From: Lactuca virosa
Lineage: Eukaryota > Streptophyta > Magnoliopsida > Asterales > Asteraceae
Assembly (NCBI GenBank): GCA_928212115.1
Contig: CAKMRJ010003334.1
Span: forward strand, 95,295,397 to 95,359,396
Direction of reading: 5' to 3'
DNA: 64,000 bases
A program made the position numbers and the translations under genes. The notes beneath the pieces are model-generated. The model was not told where the DNA came from. It did no database searches and saw only the letters and a list, made by a program, of their open reading frames with translations. Below are positions 57,008-64,000 of the stretch, piece by piece. The number at the start of each line of letters is the position of its first letter. The stretch's first letter is position 1.

Positions 57008-59530
57008 TCAGAGAGTACAAACCTCTTGGAAGAATTGAGGATCAGGCAACATCATTCCCATTTTTTTAGAAAACCATTAAATTTGGTTTCGTTTAATGCC
57101 TTACTAAAGACATCAGCAGTTTCATTATCAGATGGAACAAAAATAAGTTCAATGTTTCATTTTAAGACATGATCATTAATAAAATGGTATCGAGTGTCAA
57201 TGTGCTTCGTCATAGAGTGTTGAATTGTATTGTAAGAAATCGCAATGGCACTTTGAGAATCAAATTAGATTGGAATCTGTTGAAATCGATATCCATGATC
57301 CAAAAGCTGAGATTTCATCCAAAGAACTTGAGAAGTGCAACAAGCAGCAGCAATGTATTCCACTTCGGCTGTTGAAAGAGCAATGCAGTTATGTTTCTTA
57401 GATGACCAACTAACCAATCTTCCACCCAGAAATTGACAGTCACCAGAGGTGCTTTTTCTATCCAATTGAAGACCACCATAGTTCGAATCGGAGTATGCTT
57501 GAAGGAGGAAACTCTCATTTGATGGATACTAGATTTCGAGATTCTTTGTACCTTTGAGGTATCGAAATATCTGCTTAATGGCCAAAAGATGAGACATCTT
57601 TGGATTGACCTGAAATATAGCACATAAACATGTGAAGAACATGATGTCTGGACAACTTGTTGTTACGTACAGTAACGATCCAATCATTCCCTTATACTTC
57701 TTTTCATCGACAACAACTCCTGATGGGTCCGAGAAGATCATATGTCTGAAACCCATATGAACCTTTGCACAGGCACAAGTGTCCATCGAATATTTTTTGA
57801 GAAGCTCGGAAATGTATTCTTCTTGGTGAATGAAGATTCCTCTGTTGGTTTCCTTTACTTGGAGACCAAGGAAGAAACTTAGTTCACGATTCATGCTCAT
57901 TTAGAATCGACTAACCATTAACTTGGAAAAATCAGCAACCATTGGTGGATATATGGATCCAAAAATAATATTGTCCACATAGATTTGAACCAGCATGAGA
58001 TGTTTTCCATTTGACCTTCGGAATAGAGTGAGATCGATAATTCCTATTTGAAAATCGGAACGCTTGAGAAAGTCTGTGAGAGTCTCGTACCATGCACGAG
58101 GATCTTGTTTGAGGCCATAAATAGCTTTTCGGAGTTTGTAGCAATAGTCCGGATACGAAGGATTGACAAAACCGGGAGGTTGTTGCAGATATACTTTGCT
58201 ATCAAGTTCACCATTAAGAAAAGCACTATTAACGTCCATTTGGTAAACTTTGAAGCCTTTGTGAGCTGCATAAGCAAGAAAGATTCTGATGGCTTCAAGA
58301 CGAGCAAGAGGAGCAAAGGTTTCGTCGTAATCGAGTCCTTCAATCTAAGTGAATCCTTTGGCCACCAATCTTGCTTTGTTTCGAATGATAAATCCAACAT
58401 CATCTAGTTTGTTTCGGAAAACCCATCTCGTACCAACGATAGGGTGATCTCGAGGAGGAGTGACGAGATTCCATACTTCGTTTCTATCAAATTTTGCTAG
58501 CTCTTCTTGCATGGCTATAATCCAGTCAGCATGTTCTAATGCTTCTTTGATGCATTTTGGTTCAACCATTGAGATAAATGCCGATGTGGTTTGTGACATG
58601 CATTGGGCCAGAATTCCGATCATATTTGTCATCAAAGGTGACATCAAAGGTGACATCAAAGCTTTCTTCAAAAACACGAGTTCTACAATTCAGAACTCGG
58701 TAAGTTTTTGATTTCGCAGAGTATCCAAGAAAGATTACTTCATTGGCTTTCAGCTGAAATCTCGTGAGCTGATCACGATTGTTTTTTATAAAACAACAAC
58801 AACCAAAGACATGTAGAAAAGAGATACTCGGCTTACGACCATTCATGGCTTCATATGGAGTCATGTTGAGTCGACGATTGATGACGCTTTGATTTTGAGT
58901 GAAGCAGGCAGTGGACACAGCTTCAGCCTAAAGATAAAGTTGAAGATATGCAAAGTTGAGCATCGATCGAGCAGCTTCAACGAGGGTTTTGTTTCTTCGT
59001 CCAACCACACCATTTTTTTGAGGAGTGTAGGGTGCTGAGAAATTATGGTCAATGCCTTTGTCGGAGAGGAATTTTTCAATGTTGATGTTGGTGAATTCTG
59101 AGCCATTATCACTTCGGATTCTTCGAACAGGCAGTTTCACTAGAACTTCAATTCCTTTGATGAAATTAATAAGTTTCGAGGCGGGTTCTGACTTGAGCCT
59201 GAGGAAGAAAACTCAGGTGAACCTTGTAAAGTCATCCACAATCATAAGAATGTATTTCTTGTGATGTAGACTTTCTACAATGGAGGGTCCACATAGATCT
59301 ATATGAAGCAGTTCCAATGATTCCGAGATTGATTTTTTCGATGATGACAGGATGACCTTTCTTCAATTGCTTCCTACATTTACAGGCAGCACAGAGATGA
59401 TCGTTTTCAAACTTAGGGAGAGGCACACCTCTGACCATTTCACCGAAAACAAAATCATTCATATATCGAAAGTTTAGATGAGCAAGCCTCCTATGCCATA
59501 ACCAAATGATGTCAGGAACGGATTTTGAGA
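57008..59530 (-). pseudogene. Sire-2 pol: integrase, RT and RNase H
   Basis: Minus-strand Ty1-copia pol. Order: end of the pre-integrase zinc region (59232-59530, with HRRLAHLNF and CAACKCRKQ), integrase (58562-59230, with RIRSDNGSEFTN and YTPQKNGVVGRRNK), RT (57529-58677, with MDVNSAFLNGEL, KAIYGLKQDPRAWYE) and RNase H (57008-57465, with STSGDCQFLG and ALSTAEVEY). The RT active site reads IYVDN where Y-V-D-D is required, so RT would be inactive even if the frames were whole. The stop is at 57008-57010. Frames are broken between domains. A short triplicate of GTGACATCAAAG-like text near 58630-58660 marks a local slippage. Confidence 0.85.
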
Positions 59531-60162
59531 GAAGATGTCACACCCCCAAAACCAGAACGGAAGAAATGTTCGGGAGCGGATGACGTCATGTACAGCATCA
59601 CAACAATTGAATAATAGTAATCAAAGCACAATAACCATCATATTGATAAAGTATAGTTTTTACATCTGTGTTCAAATCATTGTATACTTGACACCAAAAT
59701 GTATAGCAAAAACTAAAAGACGTGACTCTATGAAGCTCCGTCTTCTCAAAACCTGTGGTGATACATGTCTACTGATTCCCTGAGAATACAAGTGGTTTTG
59801 AAAAGAGTTTCAACAATTAAGTTGGTGAGTTCATAAGCATTTTTGTATTAGAAGTCTGTCTTTTGTTCCTTGAAAATGTAGGTGTGTTCTTCCAGAAAAT
59901 CCTATATTTTCTGTTGTAAATGAAGTATAGTCTTAATACCTTAAGACCAAAATGTGCAAGTGTTGTTGTACTCTGAAATAGTATAATGTAGTTTTAATTC
60001 ACATAAAACCATAAAATGTATGTCTCCCGAAATGTAAGTTTTCTCTGTACTGGAAAATAGTATACTGTAATTGTACTTGTATGAAACTCTTGTGAATGTG
60101 TATGCCTGAATCCACCAGTTGTACTGTAAAATATTGTATTGTAGTTTAATTATTAAATAAAA

Positions 60163-60565
60163 TAGTAAATTACACGAATGGTCCCTATGGTTTGGGGTAA
60201 TTTGTCTGCTTGGTCCCTAACTTATTTTTTTTAACGCGGAAAGTCCCTATTATTTGTTTTTATTATGCGCTTGGTCCCTATTGTTTGTTTTTGTTACGCG
60301 ATTGGTCTCTGTCTTACCTAAAAAGACCATTATTTAAATAGGAAAAATGGTGGGATAGGTAAGGTAAGGTGATGGGGGGTTGGGGTTGGGGTGTGTTTAT
60401 TTAAATATTTTAAAAAGTCAAGGGCAAAATAGTTTTTTTAGGTAAGACGGGGACCTTGCGTGTAACAAAAACAAACAGTAGGGGCCTTCCGAGTTAAAAA
60501 AAATAAGTTAGGGACCAAACGCGTAAATTACCCTAAACCATAGGGACCATTCGTGTAATTTACTC
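60163..60565. mobile_element. Mutator-type MITE
   Basis: 403 bp with long terminal inverted repeats beginning AGTAAATTACACGAATGGTC, continuing imperfectly for over 100 bp on each side. The 9 bp flanks are identical: TAAATAAAA at 60154-60162 and 60566-60574. A 9 bp target duplication with long inverted repeats is typical of Mutator-like elements. No transposase is encoded. Confidence 0.9.
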
Positions 60566-61208
60566 TAAATAAAACCATTTGTAGTTATGTATGTATTCGT
60601 ACACTAATCGTATTGTTAATACCAAATTGTGAGTTATTAAAACCACGCTTGATGATTTAAGATAGTCTGATACGACGTTCTTCAGGCATCGAAATTGGTA
60701 CGACATTTGTCACCCCAGACCTGCCGGCCTAACTGAAGCTAACAGTTTAGGTGTGGGATTGTCAGTTCCGTATAGATCTATATACAAGTGTCACGCTCTC
60801 CCTCCAGGAGACTCTGGTTATAATTTCAGGTCTTTCGTTGGTACTTAGATAAGTACTTGAAGTGTGTCTCACAAAGCTATATTGACGGTTACGTGTAGAA
60901 TAATGAAAATCCATTTTGTAATGAATAAACTGTATGTATGTCTCATAAACTATACCTATTATAGTTTATATGTTTGTTTTTGTATTGTATCCCAACCTTA
61001 GTAAAATAGTACGTATGTTCCATAAACTATACCTATTATAGTTTAACGTGTATGTTCTATTGAACTAAAAACCTTTGTATTTTTAACAACTTGAACGTGT
61101 ATATTCGAAATCCTGAGATAAAGATATTTCGTGTAATTTATCATTTTTGTGCAATCGGAAAATAAAATAAGTTGCAAAAATATTCTTTTTGTTTAACGTA
61201 TTGAAATA

Positions 61209-61211
<3 letters not shown>

Positions 61212-61264
<53 letters not shown>

Positions 61265-61362
61265 GATTGAAAAAACAGTCGAATAAATGATTCTACCCTA
61301 AGCCCACAACCAAACAAGAACAGGATATAAGGCGAAATCACCAATTATAAGCCTGTAGAATC

Positions 61363-61437
<75 letters not shown>
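61212..61437. repeat. Paired TA microsatellites around an inverted repeat
   Basis: (TA)n runs at 61212-61259 and 61368-61437 flank arms TAATTAAGATT (61258-61268) and AATCTTAATTA (61359-61369) with a 90 bp loop. The whole can fold as a long hairpin. Read lengths across such runs are unreliable. Confidence 0.8.
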
Positions 61438-61439
<2 letters not shown>

Positions 61440-61938
61440 TAAATATGACCGTTGAAATAATTTGAAATAGTTTAGATACTAGCACAATATTTCTTGTGTT
61501 TTACATGTATTCCCCCCTTAAACAATGAAAAATCATGAAAACGTAGGGGTATGAACTCACCTCGAGTGTGTGTTCTTGGTTGGGTACGATGCGGTAGTAA
61601 CGTTCTTCGTGTTAGTATATGCGAATTACTCGAAATCCTAATAGTATTTATACATGATATTATGTATATATTAGTTAAACTAATAATAAAGTGTTATATA
61701 AACACTAGGTGATAATAGGAAAGCTTACCAAATTAATTCTTAAGAATTAATTGAGAGTTTTGTTCTTCCTGGGAAATTTGGATGAAGATGTGAAGTGTTC
61801 TTGAATGTGATATGAAGATTTGAAGGTTATCTGGGCAATTCGTATGAAGATATGAAGGTTTTTGTATGAGTTTTGGGAGCAAATTTGGGAGAAATCTTGA
61901 AGTGTAAATGAGAATTATGAATATGATTTCGGTTCAAC

Positions 61939-61950
61939 ATATAAATATAG
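61939..61950 (-). promoter_or_regulatory. TATA-like box of the solo LTR
   Basis: The minus strand reads CTATATTTATAT about 460 bp from the LTR end at 62406, a likely U3 promoter. Confidence 0.35.
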
Positions 61951-62016
61951 GGGAAAAAGTGATGGGATGTTTACGTTGGAATGTGTATCTTATCACATTG
62001 GATAGTGTGATACCGC

Positions 62017-62255
62017 CTAAAAAGAGGGATTTCGTTCTAGGATTCAACCGAGAACTAGGATGACTTCGGTCAAAAAGCAACCGAAAACCATGTTTATTTC
62101 GGTCTAAAGACTCCACCGAGAAGTGTTTTCGGTCTGAAGGTGGGACCTCGCATAAGGGTTTTCGGTGGAGGCTGTTTTCGGTCTCACATGGAGTAGTTTT
62201 CGGTGGAAAGGGATTTCGGTCCTAGTGGTTTATGATTCCAAAACCGAAAACACAT
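62017..62255 (+). repeat. TTCGGT-rich block in the solo LTR
   Basis: About ten copies of TTTCGGT or its complement ACCGAAA occur in both orientations at irregular spacing. They are followed at 62318-62392 by several TTTGACTT-type words. Confidence 0.6.
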
Positions 62256-62411
62256 ATAGTAATATAAATTTTTATTATTAAATCAAGTAATTTTAATTAT
62301 TTAACTTTTGTTTAACGTAGTTGACGTGCTTTGACTTTGGTTTGACTTGTTTGACTTTTGTTGACTTTCTTTGATTTTCATTGACTTGAAATAATTGGTT
62401 GTAACAGAAGA

Positions 62412-62809
62412 CAGAGTTGAGGTTTACCGATGATCATGTTAATGTCTAGAGGATACATATTCTTATTGCGATTTGATGTAATGAGACATTCTTTCCGATC
62501 TTCTGTCATGACATAGCTGTGCTTTTTGCAGAACTCAACTCTTTGGTTAGAGTCAGTAAGTTGAGCTACAGTAATCAAATTGTGCTTCAGGTCAGCTACA
62601 TACGCCACATTTGAGACAGAGAAATTCCCATTGGTGAGGATGCCATAACCTCGGATCTGAGAGCTGGAGTTGTTGTCATATGTCACATAGCAAGCATTTG
62701 GTGAGCGTTTAAGATCACGCAGAAAGTCTTTCTGCCCCGTCATGTGCATGGAATACGCACTATCAATATACCATATTGTATCTTGTTCTGAATCACAGAG
62801 TGCCTGCAA
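62412..62809 (-). pseudogene. Sire-2 protease region of pol
   Basis: An open frame on the minus strand from 62809 with IWYIDSAYSMHMTG, the copia aspartic protease site. The catalytic triad D-S-G has become D-S-A, which should abolish activity. HNLITVAQL and the following pre-integrase start are well kept. It joins 59530 once the solo LTR is removed. Confidence 0.8.
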
Positions 62810-64000
62810 AATTAGTGAAGTTTGGAGTTTTTAGGCTCCAAGTTAGGTTTTGGGACTTTGGCACGGGCTTTGGACTTGGATTGTGACTTTTGAGCAACCG
62901 ATGTCTCGGAGGGTTGATTCTGAGATACCTTGGGAAAGAAGCAAAATGCCATAGTCTTTTCATTGATCCAGAAATCATATTCAATAATTGATTGTTTAGC
63001 AACAACTTTTCTCAGACCGTCTGTTTTGGAAGTAGTGGGAATTACGGTGTCAATTGAAGTTGCATTTTCTTTTTCAACACTTTTAGCTCTCCACTCAAAT
63101 TTTTGTTTTAAATTATTTGAAAATTTTTAAGTGACAGCGTTTTTAGCAAATCATTCTTTGTTTACTGCTTTTGATGGTACATTTGGTTTTGAAAGTTGTT
63201 GTGGTTTAAAAATCGTACCATCAGATTTATCAATGAAAACAGAGGAAACAGTCTAAGGAGATTTAATTCTTGTGGGACAAGTATCAACAGTAGTCTTTAT
63301 CGGAAAAGAACTAACAACCTTCTTTTGAACTACCAAACTAGGAGGAATGAATGTCCTTTTAAGAATCTTAACAAGCACAAATGTGTTATGGTTCCTAGTG
63401 GTCGGGCTGACAGTCAGAGATACTTTCTTTTTGGAATTATCAATGAAACTAGAGTCATGTCTTGACCTAATTTCCTTTTTGAGGGCATTTTTGGCTTCTA
63501 TATTAGGATCGACGTCATCTTTTTCTATTTAATGAAGGTTTCTTCCTGGAGACAGATGATGACTTGGAAGTTTGGCCAGCAGATGGGTTGTTAAACTTGG
63601 GTTTGATTGGCACTAAGGTGGTTTTTGAAATTACTTGAGACTCCGAAACACACGAGACATATGAATTATCAGTTAAGGTTTCTACTTCAACGTCATTATC
63701 TAAAGATGCCCAAACAAAATCTGATCTTTCAGAGTCAGATCCAGTTGTCTCTGGAATGAATTCCTCAAAAACACAATTGTTAGGAGGACCGAGGTTCGAA
63801 ATTTGAACTTCAGTATGGGTGATGATAGGGAAGGATTCTGAGGTCTGATTCAGGTCCAGGTGTATCAAAGGTGGAAGAGGTGTGGAATCAGGACACTTGA
63901 CAACTATTGGTTGAAACTCAGGAATCAAAGAAGAAAATTTGTTTGAGGTCTCAGGAAGGGGTGACAAAGGTGAGACAGGGGTGTCCGAATTTTTGTGGTT
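62810..64000 (-). pseudogene. Sire-2 gag C-terminal part and linker, cut by window edge
   Basis: Minus-strand sequence between protease and the window edge. It has a long open frame (63515-63967) rich in Ser, Pro, Thr and Glu, and Lys/Ser-rich stretches nearer protease. This matches the poorly conserved gag-to-protease linker of Sirevirus gag-pol. The gag core and zinc knuckles would lie beyond 64000. At least three frame changes are present. Confidence 0.55.

Larger units (their letters stand above)
59536..62406 (-). mobile_element. 2.87 kb gypsy-type solo LTR in Sire-2 pol
   Basis: On the plus strand it runs from TGTCACACCCCC to GGTTGTAACA, flanked by perfect 5 bp duplications GAAGA (59531-59535 and 62407-62411). 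The ends and the TATA-like sequence on the minus strand (61939-61950) suggest minus orientation. No gag, pol, PBS or second LTR is present, so it is a solo LTR left by recombination. Removing it with one GAAGA leaves the copia pre-integrase frame open across the junction. It contains a MITE (60163-60565), two long TA microsatellites, a TTCGGT-rich block and a TTTGACTT-rich block. Confidence 0.85.

Noticed and set aside
61212..61437. A Stowaway-type MITE in the TA runs
   Set aside because: The arms lack the known Stowaway ends, and the TA flanks are just microsatellite.

Overview
The window is plant nuclear DNA made almost entirely of nested LTR retrotransposons and short non-autonomous DNA transposons. 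I find no intact host gene, no tRNA or rRNA gene and no CRISPR array. The LTR sequence style suggests a eudicot, perhaps Asteraceae, but that is only an impression. Every coding region of an element is broken by stops, frameshifts or insertions.

The most important structural fact is a run of 13 N at 22051-22063. The 17.5 kb to its left (4523-22050) is repeated almost base for base to its right (22064-39618), in the arrangement of two contigs that overlap end to end. I read it as one locus written twice, not a biological duplication. Copy 2 is the one that continues without a break into the sequence to its right.

Layout. 1-1193: AT-rich flank without a recognisable gene. 1194-5853: 3' end of a Ty1-copia element of Sirevirus type on the minus strand (Sire-1), with a 3' LTR, a broken envelope-like third ORF (ORF3) and a TATA-like box upstream of it. 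5854-7360: one LTR and the non-coding interior of a non-autonomous LTR element. 7361-9441: low-complexity DNA, a G-rich region full of the word TGCGGT, and a gypsy-type LTR fragment. 9442-14712: a minus-strand Ty3-gypsy element (pol and gag) with a Sirevirus-family LTR inserted at the gag/protease junction. 14713-22050: a plus-strand copia element (Copia-B) with decayed coding sequence. 22064-39618 repeats all of this. 40419-42505: the rest of the gypsy leader, its degenerate PBS and its 5' LTR. 42506-50680: a minus-strand copia element (Copia-C), itself cut by an hAT-type MITE. 50681-51520: a plus-strand gag fragment of a fourth copia element (Copia-D). 51521-64000: a large minus-strand Sirevirus-like element (Sire-2) with 3' LTR, ORF3, pol and part of gag; its pol is split by a 2.87 kb solo LTR, which in turn holds a 403 bp Mutator-type MITE.

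The nesting gives an order of events. Copia-D was hit by Copia-C and by Sire-2. The gypsy element went into the Copia-C 3' LTR. Copia-B and a Sirevirus LTR went into the gypsy element. The hAT MITE went into Copia-C. The gypsy solo LTR went into Sire-2 pol, and the Mutator MITE into that LTR.

The most interesting biology is ORF3. Two Sirevirus-like elements with different LTRs both carry a long ORF downstream of pol with the same architecture: a helical N-terminal domain, a Ser/Pro/acidic linker, a coiled coil and a C-terminal domain with a W-S-x-K-R-I motif. Both also have a TATA-like box about 100 bp upstream of the ORF3 start.
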